This document shows, piece by piece, positions 51,168-59,906 of a DNA stretch of 64,000 nucleotides; the first letter of the stretch is position 1, and each line of letters begins with the position of its first letter. Location of the stretch: positions 434,001 through 498,000 of the forward strand of contig JAUIHT010000001.1 of the NCBI GenBank assembly GCA_030432235.1, written 5' to 3'. The position numbers were made by a program, and so were the translations under genes. Source of the stretch: Verrucomicrobiia bacterium (GTDB lineage Bacteria > Verrucomicrobiota > Verrucomicrobiia > Opitutales > Cerasicoccaceae). A model generated the notes under the pieces. The model worked only from the letters and a program-made list of their open reading frames with translations, had not been told where the DNA came from and searched no databases.

Positions 51168-53672
51168 TTAGCTCTCCTGCTTGGCGGCGGCTTTTTTGGC
51201 GGCTTTTTTCTTCGGTGGGCGCGGCGGGAACTCGAAGCCGATGTCGCCGTTGTCTTTGAGCAGGAGGAAGGCGTCGAAGAGGCGCTTGGTGCGGTTGCTG
51301 CGGAAGCCCTTGATCAGGCCGGTCTTCTTTTCCGTGAGGAGTTTTTTAACCTCTTCCGGCGGAATGGCCTTGCCGAGCATGTTGCGGCCCAGGCGGAAGG
51401 TCGGCTTACCCTTGGCGTCCTTGCCTTCGGAGATGTAGGCGTTGGGCGTCTCGTGCACGGGTGAGTTGTCCACGGGCGAGTTGCCGACGACGGGGAACTG
51501 CGACAGATCGATGTCCTCGTCGCCGTTCTCGCCGTTGCTGCCAAAGTCCAGTTCGACGCGCAGGCTGCCGTTGTCCTTCTCCACCAGCTTGAGCAGGGCG
51601 GAAAAGGCCTTGCCGGTGCGCGAGGTGAAGCCATCCAGCGGTCCGATTTCGCGCTTTTCGATGAGGGTGGCGACTTCCTCCGGGTCCATCTTGCGGTTGC
51701 CGATGACCTTGTTGACGGCGATGACCGGGATAGCCCGCCCGCGCACTTCGATGGTTTCCTCGGAGTGCCAGGAGCGATGGTCTTCCATCAGGTGGCCGCT
51801 TTCCAGCGGGCTGGCGATGTCAGACTTCTCCTTGGGCGGGGGCGCACCGAGCTTGGCGATCATCTCCTCGGTCATGGCGATGATGCCGCGCATGAACTGA
51901 TCGCGGGAAAGGGTGCCTTCCTCGACCTGGCGGAGCTTGTGCTCCCACTCGCCGGTCAGGGCCGGGCTGGTGAGCTGCTCGATGCCGAGGGTGTTGAGGA
52001 ACTCCAGCAGGCCTTCGGCCTTGTGGGTGGGGACGAGCTCGCGGCCTTCGCGGAAAAGGTACTTCTCGTTGACGAGGTGATCGATGGTGGCGGCGCGGGT
52101 GGCGGGGGTGCCCAGGCCGCGTTCCTTCATGGCTTCGGCCAGCTCTTCGTCGTCGACGAACTTCCCGGCGCCTTCCATGGCGGCCAGCAGGGTGGCTTCC
52201 GTGTAGCGGGGTGGCGGACGGGTCTGGTCCTGCTCCAGTTCGGTGCTGTTGACAGCGGCCTTGGTGGGGTCGCCGTCCTCGGGGGAGAGCGGCGGCAGGG
52301 TGTCTTTGTCATGAGTAGCGCGCCCGTAAACATCGAGCCAGCCGGGGACGGCCAGCACCTTGCCTTCTGTTTTAAACGTGTGGCCGGCGGCGACGGAAAT
52401 GCGCGTGGTGACGTCGAACTCGGCCGGCGGGTAGAAGACCGCGATAAAGCGGCGCACGACCATGTCGTAAATCTTCTGCTCGGCTTCCTTCAGGCTCTTG
52501 GGGGCCACGCCTGTCGGGATGATGGCGAAGTGGTCGCTGACCTGCTTGTTGTTAAAGATGCGCTTGTTGCCGGTGTGGACCCAGTCGTTGTCGAGCACCT
52601 TGCGGGCATGCGGTGTGTACTCGCCGTCGAGCTGGCCGAGAGTATCGCGGACGGTACGGCCGTAGTCCTCGGGCAGCGCACGGGAGTCCGTACGCGGATA
52701 GGTCAGCGCCTTGTGCCGCTCGTAGAGGGCCTGGGCCAGGTTGAGCGTCATACCGGCGGGGAAGCCGTAGCGGCTGTTGGCCTCGCGCTGGAGCGTGGTC
52801 AGGTCGTAGAGACGGGGTGCACTCTGGCGGGTCCGCTTTTTCTCTTCGGTGACTTCGGCCTGTGGCGAGGCCTGCACCTCGGCGAGAATCTTTTCGCCTT
52901 CGGGCTGTTCCCAGAGGCGGTCGGCGCGGTCGTGCTCGTCGTCGCCCTTCTTCCAATCGGGCTTCTGGTAAACGCCTGTATAAACGCCGGCGTGGACGCC
53001 AAACTCCGCCGTGATGCGCCAGTAGTCGCGCGGCACGAAATTACGGATGTCCACTTCGCGCTGGTAAACCATGGCAAGGGTGGGGGTCTGCACGCGGCCC
53101 ACGGTGGCGGCGGTGCCGCCGCGACGGCCGAATTGCACGGTGGCGCCACGGGTGCCGTTGATGCCGATAAGCCAGTCGGCCTCGCTGCGGGAGCGGGCGG
53201 CATCCTGGAGAGGCTGCATGGACTCGCCCTCGCGCAGGTGGGCGAAGGCGTCGCGGATGGCCTCAGGGGTCATGGACGACATCCAGAGGCGGCGGACGGG
53301 CTTCTTGCCGTTGGCGGCCTCGTTGATGTAGGTGAAGATGAGTTCGCCCTCGCGCCCGGCGTCACAGGCGTTGACGACCTCGCCGATGTCCTCGCGCTTG
53401 ATGAGCTTCTTGAGCTCGTTGAACTTTTCCTTGGTCTTGGTGATGGGCTTGAGCTTGAAATTCTTCGGGACTATAGGCAGGTCCTTCAGGTTCCAGCGCT
53501 TGAAAGCCTTGTCCATGTCCTCGGGCATGAACAGCTCCACCAGGTGGCCGACCGCCGAGCTGATAACGTACTGGTCGTTTTCGTAGTAATCGCCCTTCTT
53601 AGGGATTTTTCCAAGCACGCGGGCAAGGTCCCCGGCGACGCTTGGCTTCTCGGCGATGATCAAAGTCTTCAT
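51168..53672 (-). CDS. topB: DNA topoisomerase III
   Basis: An 834-residue type IA topoisomerase. The ATG at 53672 starts MKTLIIAEKPSVAGDLARVL, the TopB Toprim start. DAGREGELIF is the Toprim Asp-x-Asp-like block, and ALTYPRTDSRALP contains the active Tyr. After residue about 600 come two or more C-terminal topoisomerase repeat domains (GFTSRTGKAFSALL, GFRSNRTKRLFDAFL) and a Lys/Ala tail. It relaxes and decatenates DNA. Longer than E. coli TopB, owing to the tail. Confidence 0.95.
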   Translation of the reverse strand: MKTLIIAEKPSVAGDLARVLGKIPKKGDYYENDQYVISSAVGHLVELFMPEDMDKAFKRWNLKDLPIVPKNFKLKPITKTKEKFNELKKLIKREDIGEVVNACDAGREGELIFTYINEAANGKKPVRRLWMSSMTPEAIRDAFAHLREGESMQPLQDAARSRSEADWLIGINGTRGATVQFGRRGGTAATVGRVQTPTLAMVYQREVDIRNFVPRDYWRITAEFGVHAGVYTGVYQKPDWKKGDDEHDRADRLWEQPEGEKILAEVQASPQAEVTEEKKRTRQSAPRLYDLTTLQREANSRYGFPAGMTLNLAQALYERHKALTYPRTDSRALPEDYGRTVRDTLGQLDGEYTPHARKVLDNDWVHTGNKRIFNNKQVSDHFAIIPTGVAPKSLKEAEQKIYDMVVRRFIAVFYPPAEFDVTTRISVAAGHTFKTEGKVLAVPGWLDVYGRATHDKDTLPPLSPEDGDPTKAAVNSTELEQDQTRPPPRYTEATLLAAMEGAGKFVDDEELAEAMKERGLGTPATRAATIDHLVNEKYLFREGRELVPTHKAEGLLEFLNTLGIEQLTSPALTGEWEHKLRQVEEGTLSRDQFMRGIIAMTEEMIAKLGAPPPKEKSDIASPLESGHLMEDHRSWHSEETIEVRGRAIPVIAVNKVIGNRKMDPEEVATLIEKREIGPLDGFTSRTGKAFSALLKLVEKDNGSLRVELDFGSNGENGDEDIDLSQFPVVGNSPVDNSPVHETPNAYISEGKDAKGKPTFRLGRNMLGKAIPPEEVKKLLTEKKTGLIKGFRSNRTKRLFDAFLLLKDNGDIGFEFPPRPPKKKAAKKAAAKQES

Positions 53673-53697
53673 AGGCAAATTTTAATGCAGAATTCAG

Positions 53698-53784
53698 AAT
53701 TCAAAATGCAGAATATATATAGGGCAGAATGCGCATCCGTTACCCCTCTCGGCTTTTTGCATTCTGGATTTAGCATTTTGAATT
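53698..53784. repeat. Inverted repeat between topB and the aminotransferase gene
   Basis: AATTCAAAATGC (53698-53709) and its reverse complement (53773-53784) frame about 63 bases; AGAAT/ATTCT pairs extend the arms. The right arm reaches the aminotransferase stop codon. No coding frame lies between the arms. It may be a small repeat element. Confidence 0.5.
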
Positions 53785-54866
53785 TATGCCGGAAGGAATT
53801 CCGGTAATAGTTCGTCGAGGGCGGCGAGGAGGCCGGTCATGGTCTCGTCGGTTTCGTCGCCCATATTGGAGATGCGGAAGGTCTTGCCCTTGAGCTTGCC
53901 GTAGCCACCGTCGATGACGCAGTTGTGCTTCTCCTTGAGAGCGGCGTTGAGTCCGGCGATGTCGATATCGCGCGTGTTCTTGACGCAGCACAGGGTCTTC
54001 GAGCCGAACTCCGGCGGGGGCAACAGCTCCAGGCCGTTCTTCTCCACCCAGGCGCGGGTAAGGTTATTCAACCGCTCATGACGCGCGTATCGCGCTTCAA
54101 GCCCTTCGGTGAAGATATCCTCGAGCTTGCTGCGCAGGGCGTAAATGAGGGGGATGACCGGTGTGCTGGGCGTCATGCCTTTCTCGTAGTTCTTCTGGAA
54201 CTCGATGAAGTCGAAGTAGTAGCCGCGGTCCGGCAGGCTCTCGGCGCGCTCGAGGGCGCGTTCGGAGACGGACAGGATGGCGAGGCCGGGCGGCAGGGCC
54301 AGGGCCTTCTGCGAGCCGGAGAGCAGCACGTCGATGCCGAGCTCGTCCTTTGGCACCGGCACGGCGCTGAAGGAGCTGACGGTGTCGACCACTGACATGA
54401 CCTCGGGAAACTCGTTGATCACCGCCATGATTTCCTTGAGCGGATTCATGGTGCCGGTGGAGGTCTCGTTGTGGATGAGCGTGATGCAGTCATACTCGCC
54501 GGTGGCCAACTCCTTGCGGATGGCCTCGGGGTCGGCGGGCTCGCCCCACTCGAACTGCAGCGCGCCGGCGGCCTTGCCACAGCGCAGGGAGACGTCGTTC
54601 CACTTGTCGGAAAAGGCGCCGCTCATGACGTTGAGCACCTTCTTGGCGCAGAGGTTGCGCACGGAGCCTTCCATCACGCCCCAGGCGCTGCTGGTGCTGA
54701 TGTAGACGGGGTCTTTCGTGCCGACCAGCTTCTGCAGGTCCGGCTGAATGCCCTGAAATAACGCCACGAAATCCTTGCTCCGGTGGCCTACCACGGGGGT
54801 CGTCATGGCCCGGTAGGTCTTGTCGGAGACCTCCACTGGGCCGGGGATGAATAGCTTGTAACTCAC
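53784..54866 (-). CDS. Class V aminotransferase (alanine-glyoxylate/serine-type)
   Basis: A 360-residue PLP enzyme that starts at GTG 54866 after AAGGAG. FIPGPVEVSDKTYRAM opens the protein, HNETSTGTMNPL and DTVSSFSAVPV lie mid-chain, and SGSQKALALPPG contains the PLP Lys. The family covers serine-pyruvate, alanine-glyoxylate and sometimes phosphoserine aminotransferases. With serA in the same window and no serC seen, a role as phosphoserine aminotransferase is possible, but it is not proven. Confidence 0.85.
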   Translation of the reverse strand: MSYKLFIPGPVEVSDKTYRAMTTPVVGHRSKDFVALFQGIQPDLQKLVGTKDPVYISTSSAWGVMEGSVRNLCAKKVLNVMSGAFSDKWNDVSLRCGKAAGALQFEWGEPADPEAIRKELATGEYDCITLIHNETSTGTMNPLKEIMAVINEFPEVMSVVDTVSSFSAVPVPKDELGIDVLLSGSQKALALPPGLAILSVSERALERAESLPDRGYYFDFIEFQKNYEKGMTPSTPVIPLIYALRSKLEDIFTEGLEARYARHERLNNLTRAWVEKNGLELLPPPEFGSKTLCCVKNTRDIDIAGLNAALKEKHNCVIDGGYGKLKGKTFRISNMGDETDETMTGLLAALDELLPEFLPA

Positions 54867-55017
54867 GTTTCGCTCCTTGTTCGGGAAAAATAGGCCAGCA
54901 AGGACCTCTTGCGGAAAAATGCAAGCGTGAATCTGGAAAAGGGCATTGTCATCAGTATTGACCTGCGTTTACCTGGATACAATTTGATATCTATTGCCGT
55001 GTTGGCCATTCATTGGA

Positions 55018-55266
55018 ATGAAATATACCGCTACACTCAAAAAACGCGCGATCAAGGACTTGAAATTTATCCCCATCGCCGACCGGATGCGGGTTATCGA
55101 GCGTATTGAAGCACTTGAGAATGATTTGACAGGAGACGTGAAGAAACTGACCAATTTTACACCCGAGTACCGGATGAGGTGCGGGGATTGGCGGGTTCTT
55201 TTCGAGATTGAAGGAGAGTCGATTGTTATCTACCGTATTTTAAATCGCAAGGAAGCCTACCAATGA
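55018..55266 (+). CDS. RelE/ParE-family toxin
   Basis: An 82-residue protein; ATG 55018 (MKYTATLKKRAIKDLKFIPI) is the usual start. It has the RelE pattern: KLTNFTPEYRMRCGDWRVLF and IVIYRILNRKEAYQ. It would cut mRNA on the ribosome or inhibit gyrase. Its stop overlaps the next gene's ATG (ATGA). Toxin-first order is less common for this family. Confidence 0.8.
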   Translation: MKYTATLKKRAIKDLKFIPIADRMRVIERIEALENDLTGDVKKLTNFTPEYRMRCGDWRVLFEIEGESIVIYRILNRKEAYQ

Positions 55267-55460
55267 GTATTCATCCGCAAGTCATCGAAAAAAACGGGAA
55301 GAAGGAATTCGTCGTTCTGCCCTACGATGAGTATGTAGCAATGCAAGAAGCCTTGGAGGATTTTGAAGACCTAAAGGTATTGAGAGAGGCAAAAGCCCAA
55401 ACTCAGTCAGAACCGGCTGTTGCGCTTTCTTCAATTCGTGAAGAATTACTGACTGACTGA
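55263..55460 (+). CDS. Phd/YefM-type antitoxin
   Basis: A 65-residue protein: KKEFVVLPYDEYVAMQEALE is the Phd/YefM-like DNA-binding and dimer part; the acidic end EDFEDLKVLREAKAQ should wrap the toxin. It overlaps the toxin gene by 4 bases, which ensures coupled translation. Confidence 0.75.
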   Translation: MSIHPQVIEKNGKKEFVVLPYDEYVAMQEALEDFEDLKVLREAKAQTQSEPAVALSSIREELLTD

Positions 55461-55465
55461 CTTTC

Positions 55466-56659
55466 TCACCACCGTAGTAGCCTACGGATTTCCAGCTCTT
55501 GGGTCTGGGCAGTCTGAAAGTCGAGGGCGAAGCGGGCGAGGGCCTCCTCGAAGACTGCCTGAGCCTCGGCGATGGCTTCCTCGGAAGGTGCCTCCTCGCC
55601 GTCTCGTTTCGGACCCCTGGCGGAGTCGTAGAGCAGACCGAGGGAAAGCAAGCTGTTGAAGTAGACGGGGTTGACCTTCTGGATTTCGATTTTCACCTCG
55701 CGCACGCGTTGCTGCATGGCGAGGCGGGCCTCGGGGTTGTCATGCCAGTCCCACAGCTTTTGTCCGGCGACGCGGAGGTCCGCCCCATCGGTCTGGAAGG
55801 TGACGAAGGCCATGCCGGTGATGAGCTCGCGGGAGGCCTCCATGGAAGCGAAGGGCGGCTGGCGTCCGCGCACGGTGGCCTCGAAGCCGACGGCCCACCA
55901 CAGCTCCAGCTCGCGGGCGCTGTCGAAGTGTCCGGGGTAGGCTTTGACCAGGATGGCGTTGGGATTCATGCCGGCGAGGAAGGCCGAGCAGACACGCCGA
56001 AAGGCCGCCGTGGTCTTGGTTTGTACTTCGAGAAAGCGGAAGAGCCAGCCGGAGTCGACCGCGATCTCGGGCAGGTCGGCCCCGAAGGGCCCTTCGGCGG
56101 TGGTGATGGCCGCGATGGACATCGGTGGGGTTTCCAGGGCAAGTTCGCGCTGGTAGTCGATGGCGGCGGGGCGAATGTCGATAATGAGCTCCTGGCCGAA
56201 GGCGAGCTCGAGCCAGTCGGGCACCTTGGGGGCGGCCTCGGGGCCGTAATGCCAGATGGCCGTTCGCTGGAGGAGGCCGCTGGCGAGGGCCTGCGCGACG
56301 TCCTCGAAGCGCGTGTCCACGCCCCAGCGGACGAGTACGTGGACGCCGCCGTTGACCTGCGGGCGCACGAGGAAGGGCGCAGTGAAGTCAGCCAGCTCTT
56401 CGGGGACGAGCTTGACCAGGACAGGCTGGGGCGGGTCCTTGGGCACGGGCAGGTAGCGGCGGGCCAGGCGCGAGAGGCGTTCGGCCATCTGCGTGGTGAA
56501 CTGCACGGCGTTGTAACTGGTGCCGACCACGTGAAAAACGCCGTCACTGGAATAGCGTTCGCTGAAATCCGTCTCGATCTCCTGGGCGGGCAGGGCGGAT
56601 GCGCCGCAGACGGCGAGGCAAAAAAGAAGCAGATGGGAAAGACCCTTCACCGGCGGCAT
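55466..56659 (-). CDS. Secreted protein, gluzincin-like but lacking HExxH
   Basis: A 397-residue exported protein (signal ending near ALPAQE). The segment around 125-160 (VAQALASGLLQRTAIWHYGP, PDWLELAFGQEL) resembles the helix and WL--GLA part of peptidase-MA-like gluzincins, but no HExxH is present, so catalysis is unlikely. The C-terminal third is alpha-helical with repeats of Ala and Glu. No known function. Confidence 0.5.
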   Translation of the reverse strand: MPPVKGLSHLLLFCLAVCGASALPAQEIETDFSERYSSDGVFHVVGTSYNAVQFTTQMAERLSRLARRYLPVPKDPPQPVLVKLVPEELADFTAPFLVRPQVNGGVHVLVRWGVDTRFEDVAQALASGLLQRTAIWHYGPEAAPKVPDWLELAFGQELIIDIRPAAIDYQRELALETPPMSIAAITTAEGPFGADLPEIAVDSGWLFRFLEVQTKTTAAFRRVCSAFLAGMNPNAILVKAYPGHFDSARELELWWAVGFEATVRGRQPPFASMEASRELITGMAFVTFQTDGADLRVAGQKLWDWHDNPEARLAMQQRVREVKIEIQKVNPVYFNSLLSLGLLYDSARGPKRDGEEAPSEEAIAEAQAVFEEALARFALDFQTAQTQELEIRRLLRW

Positions 56660-56668
56660 TCCCCGGTA

Positions 56669-57373
56669 TTACTTGCGGATGAGGACGAGCTCGTTTTCGT
56701 CCACCTCCACGGTTTCGAGGTCCGCCCAACTGTTGTAATAGGGCCCGAAATCCTCGGCGTTTTCAAAAATGCCCATCATCCTGCCCACGAGCACGGGGGC
56801 GGCACCCTGCTCGGGAATGGGGGCGGAGCCGATGTAGGTCACCTCGGGCACGAACTTCCACACGCCGCCTTCCTTGGCGAAATGGCCGTCGCTCTGCACG
56901 AGCACCTTCTGGTTCATGCCGAAGGCGTTGACCTCCATGGTCATCGCCATATTAAAGACGCCGTCGCGGATGCGGAAGCGGGGAGCGGCGGGCTTGATTT
57001 GCACATAGCCGCTTTGGGTTTCCTCGCCGGGTTTGGCGGGAGCGCCAAATTTAAAGGTGTTGCGTGACCAGCTGTTCAGTTCCTCCTCGTTGAGGATGAT
57101 GGTGCCGGGCTGGGCTTGCAGCAGGGCGGCCTCCTTGGCGCGGTAGGAGTTGCCCCCGCGTTCCTGTCCTTGCACGAAATAGACTGTGTGCGGCTTCAGC
57201 TCCTCGTCCGGCGGCATCTCCTTGACCTCGGACACCGGCACCATGGCCAGATTCAGCACGCCGAGGAACAGGCCGAGAATGACACTGAGGATGGCGGCCA
57301 CGATGGCCATGCCCACGCTGCCGGCCTCGCGGTTGGCATCGTCTTTTTCCTTCTGTCGCTTGGCTCGGGACAT
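56669..57373 (-). CDS. Membrane-anchored protein of unknown function
   Basis: A 234-residue protein; ATG 57373 (MSRAKRQKEKDD) precedes a single helix GMAIVAAILSVILGLFLGVL. A periplasmic or cytoplasmic beta-rich domain follows (FNMAMTMEVNAFGMNQKVLV). No family recognised. Eight bases downstream of the FmdB-like stop, hence the same operon. Confidence 0.6.
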   Translation of the reverse strand: MSRAKRQKEKDDANREAGSVGMAIVAAILSVILGLFLGVLNLAMVPVSEVKEMPPDEELKPHTVYFVQGQERGGNSYRAKEAALLQAQPGTIILNEEELNSWSRNTFKFGAPAKPGEETQSGYVQIKPAAPRFRIRDGVFNMAMTMEVNAFGMNQKVLVQSDGHFAKEGGVWKFVPEVTYIGSAPIPEQGAAPVLVGRMMGIFENAEDFGPYYNSWADLETVEVDENELVLIRK

Positions 57374-57381
57374 GGCGTTGC

Positions 57382-57684
57382 TCAGGTTGCGGCGGCTGCT
57401 TCCTTCTTGGGCTTTTCCGCCTTGGTGGATTCGCTTTTGCTCTCGCCCTTGGAGCCGGACTTCGACTCGCCCGAAGACTCGTCCTTTTTGCCTTTCTTGG
57501 TCTTGTAGTCGGTCTCGTAAAAGCCCGACCCCTTGAAGATGAGGCCCGCGCCCCCGCTGATCATGCGGCGGATCTTGCCCTTCTTTTTGCATTCCGGGCA
57601 AACCTTGAGCGGCTCGTCCTTCATGGATTGGAAGACCTCGAGGTCCTCGTTGCAGGCATCACAATGATACTCGTATGTCGGCAT
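57382..57684 (-). CDS. FmdB-family zinc-ribbon protein
   Basis: A 100-residue protein: MPTYEYHCDACNEDLEVFQS, then CPECKKKG with CxxC pairs and GLIFKGSGFYETDYK, the FmdB/CxxC_CxxC_SSSS pattern. The tail is Lys/Ser/Glu-rich. A small zinc-ribbon of unclear role, often found near translation or membrane genes. Twelve bases after the DUF4013-like stop. Confidence 0.85.
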   Translation of the reverse strand: MPTYEYHCDACNEDLEVFQSMKDEPLKVCPECKKKGKIRRMISGGAGLIFKGSGFYETDYKTKKGKKDESSGESKSGSKGESKSESTKAEKPKKEAAAAT

Positions 57685-57695
57685 CGGCGTATGGA

Positions 57696-58301
57696 TTAGT
57701 CGTCCGCTTCGGACTCGCAAAAGATGGGCGTGTAATAGGCCAGAAGGACGACAAATCCAAGAAAAAAGGCGAAGGGCAGCAGCGGCATAAATATCCCGAT
57801 GAGGCCGCCCCAGAGCAGCGTCGGCACCACGAGCCGCGAGGCGTTCTCGCGCAGGGGGCCGAAAATACCACGGAACTCCCACAGTGCTGCCCAGTCCTGG
57901 CGGCCCTGATAATGGGTCAGCGCGGCGATGCACAGGGCGGGCGCGATGGCGGTGCCGAGGGCTGCCACCACGTAGGCGCCCCACCAGAGGAGCCCGAAGG
58001 TCACAATCTCGATAAGGGCGCCGGCGACAATCGCCAGCAGGGCCGGCATGACGTACCACATGCCGAAGACGGCCAGAAAGTGCCAGCCGGGACGCCAGTA
58101 GCGGCCAAAGGATTTCAGCTCGCCCCACGCCGGCAGGGCGGGGGAGCCCCCGTTGCGTTGGGCCAGGGCGTAGCGGAACAAATAGCCCGCCGCCCAGGGG
58201 ATGCCCACGACGCTCAGGCACAGCAGCCCGCCCAAAAGGACGCGCCGCCAGGCGGTTTCCCCGGTGAAAATTCCCTCGCAGGTTGTCTCCAAGCTTGCCA
58301 T
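57696..58301 (-). CDS. DUF4013-like membrane protein
   Basis: A 201-residue membrane protein; ATG 58301 follows AAGGAG. Five or six hydrophobic segments, with WRPGWHFLAVFGMWYVMPAL and GTAIAPALCIAALTHYQGRQ, match the DUF4013 layout. No function is known. Divergent from the polyprenyl synthase gene at 58338. Confidence 0.7.
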   Translation of the reverse strand: MASLETTCEGIFTGETAWRRVLLGGLLCLSVVGIPWAAGYLFRYALAQRNGGSPALPAWGELKSFGRYWRPGWHFLAVFGMWYVMPALLAIVAGALIEIVTFGLLWWGAYVVAALGTAIAPALCIAALTHYQGRQDWAALWEFRGIFGPLRENASRLVVPTLLWGGLIGIFMPLLPFAFFLGFVVLLAYYTPIFCESEADD

Positions 58302-58337
58302 TTCTCTTCTCCTTTGAAATGCCACACTGTTTCCGAC

Positions 58338-59216
58338 ATGGACTTCAAAGCAACCCTAAAGGACTATCAGGCGCGCGTCGAGGCCGCCCTGGACCACCTC
58401 ACCCCGCCCGCCACGACGCGCCCCGCCGTGCTCCATGAGGCCATGCGCTACAGTCTGGCCGCCGGTGGCAAGCGCCTGCGCCCGGTGCTGATTTTGGCCA
58501 GCCACGCGCTCTATCCGTCCAAGCTGGACCCGCTGCCCGCCGCCGTGGCGATGGAGTGCATGCACACCTACAGCCTCATCCACGACGACCTGCCCTGCAT
58601 GGACGACTCCGACCTGCGCCGTGGGATGCCCTCCTGCCACAAGCAGTTTGACGAGGAAACGGCTCTGCTGGCCGGGGATGCTCTGCTGACCTACGCCCTT
58701 TGGCTCCTGGCCGAGAGCTACCGGGCTGAGCCCGCCATCGCCGTGGAGCTGGTCCGTGATTTCGGCCGAGCCGCCGGCAGCGAGCACCTCATCGGCGGCC
58801 AGATGGAAGACCTCCTCGGCGAACGCGAAAAAGCCACCGCCGAGCGCCTTGACTTTATCCACCACAACAAGACCGCCGCGCTCATCACTGCGAGCTTGGT
58901 TATGGGCCTGCGTCTGTCGGACGCGCCTCCGGGCCGCATAGACCACATGCGCGACGCTGGACGCCACCTCGGCCTGGCTTTCCAGATCATCGACGACATC
59001 CTCGATGCCACTTCCGATGCCGAGACCATGGGCAAGCCCGTCGGTGCCGACGTCGACAACAACAAGATGACCTACCCGGCGCTCTACGGCATCGAGGCCT
59101 CCCGCGAGAAGGCCCACGAGCACACCGCTGCCGCCGTCAACGCCTTCGAGGCCGTCGGCGGGAACAACAGTTTCCTCATCGAGTGCGCCCGCTATATGGA
59201 AAAGCGGTTGAGCTAG
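58338..59216 (+). CDS. ispA: Polyprenyl (farnesyl/geranylgeranyl) diphosphate synthase
   Basis: A 292-residue trans-prenyl synthase. MDFKATLKDYQ is the start; AAGGKRLRPVLIL, LIHDDLPCMDDSDLRRG (first Asp-rich motif DDxxxxD, the IspA form) and FQIIDDILDATSD (second) are in order. It condenses IPP with DMAPP to farnesyl diphosphate; FPP versus GGPP product length is not decided. The gene symbol is used in the E. coli sense. Confidence 0.9.
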   Translation: MDFKATLKDYQARVEAALDHLTPPATTRPAVLHEAMRYSLAAGGKRLRPVLILASHALYPSKLDPLPAAVAMECMHTYSLIHDDLPCMDDSDLRRGMPSCHKQFDEETALLAGDALLTYALWLLAESYRAEPAIAVELVRDFGRAAGSEHLIGGQMEDLLGEREKATAERLDFIHHNKTAALITASLVMGLRLSDAPPGRIDHMRDAGRHLGLAFQIIDDILDATSDAETMGKPVGADVDNNKMTYPALYGIEASREKAHEHTAAAVNAFEAVGGNNSFLIECARYMEKRLS

Positions 59217-59220
59217 GTTT

Positions 59221-59250
59221 TTTAACAGGAAGATCGGGAAGGCCGGGAAG
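59221..59250. repeat. Left arm of inverted repeat flanking a small gene
   Basis: Begins TTTAACAGGAAGATCGGG and is matched in reverse at 59671-59699 with 26 of 29 identical bases. It lies five bases after the ispA stop. Confidence 0.65.
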
Positions 59251-59299
59251 CTGATTTCAATAGACGATTACTGACAATTAAGTTAAACAGTAACTTCAA

Positions 59300-59656
59300 A
59301 TGCCAAGTAACCATAGCTGGGTTTGCTTTGATTGTCATAAGGTTAAAAGGCGATCAAAACCGATAGAAGCCGCCCCGATTTGTAATGATTGTGGCAAGGA
59401 ATTGTTTTGCTTGGGCTATAAAGTAGAAATCCCCAAAAAGTCTGATCACAAAGCATGGAAACTTCTGAGGGAAGAGTGTAGGGCACGGTTTTTCCAAAGA
59501 CAGGAGAAAAATAAGATTATCAGAGCGGAACGTTTTCACGATATAGAAAGAGAAATCAGTAAGTTAGAGTCTTCACCTGAGCATCCAGGGCGAAGGAAGC
59601 AAATCAACCTTTTGAAACGTAGTTTGGCACGCTATGATATAATGCGTAAGTACTAA
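59300..59656 (+). CDS. Small zinc-binding-like protein within inverted repeats
   Basis: A 118-residue protein: CFDCHKVKRR and CNDCGKELFC provide two Cys pairs, so a small zinc ribbon, followed by a long basic helix (LLREECRARFFQRQEKNKII). AT-rich compared with the GC-rich ispA and helicase neighbours. It lies between inverted repeats (59221-59250 and 59671-59699), so it could be a small mobile cassette. No family identified. Confidence 0.6.
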   Translation: MPSNHSWVCFDCHKVKRRSKPIEAAPICNDCGKELFCLGYKVEIPKKSDHKAWKLLREECRARFFQRQEKNKIIRAERFHDIEREISKLESSPEHPGRRKQINLLKRSLARYDIMRKY

Positions 59657-59670
59657 GGCTACCACATTTC

Positions 59671-59699
59671 TTTCCGCCCTTTCCGATCTTCCTGTTAAA
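59671..59699. repeat. Right arm of inverted repeat flanking a small gene
   Basis: Ends CCGATCTTCCTGTTAAA; reverse complement of the arm at 59221. No duplicated target site was seen. Confidence 0.65.
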
Positions 59700-59906
59700 T
59701 CTCCCTGTTTATTTCGCTTGCTAATCGTGCAGGTTAGCCCATTGTCCGGCGGCTTTTGCGGGTAAAACCGCGGGACGGTCAAGCTGCATGTAACGCATTA
59801 GCCAGGGCTGTCACAGTTCCCCCTTGATTAAATCGGTGAGCGATTGCTGGGGACTTCGTCAACAGCTCGTCGAGGCTTGGCGCTTCTCATCGCGCCGGAT
59901 ATAACC

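Noticed and set aside
51765-53807. Long plus-strand frame opposite topB (680 codons)
   Set aside because: Antisense shadow of topB with Gly/Val/Asp-rich, non-protein-like composition.
53784-54866. Naming the class V aminotransferase serC
   Set aside because: Sequence features fit the alanine-glyoxylate/serine-pyruvate group; only function, not the serC family, could be shared.
57675-58337. Upstream extension of the polyprenyl synthase frame to 57675
   Set aside because: The extension is antisense to the DUF4013-like gene; the family N-terminus starts at 58338.
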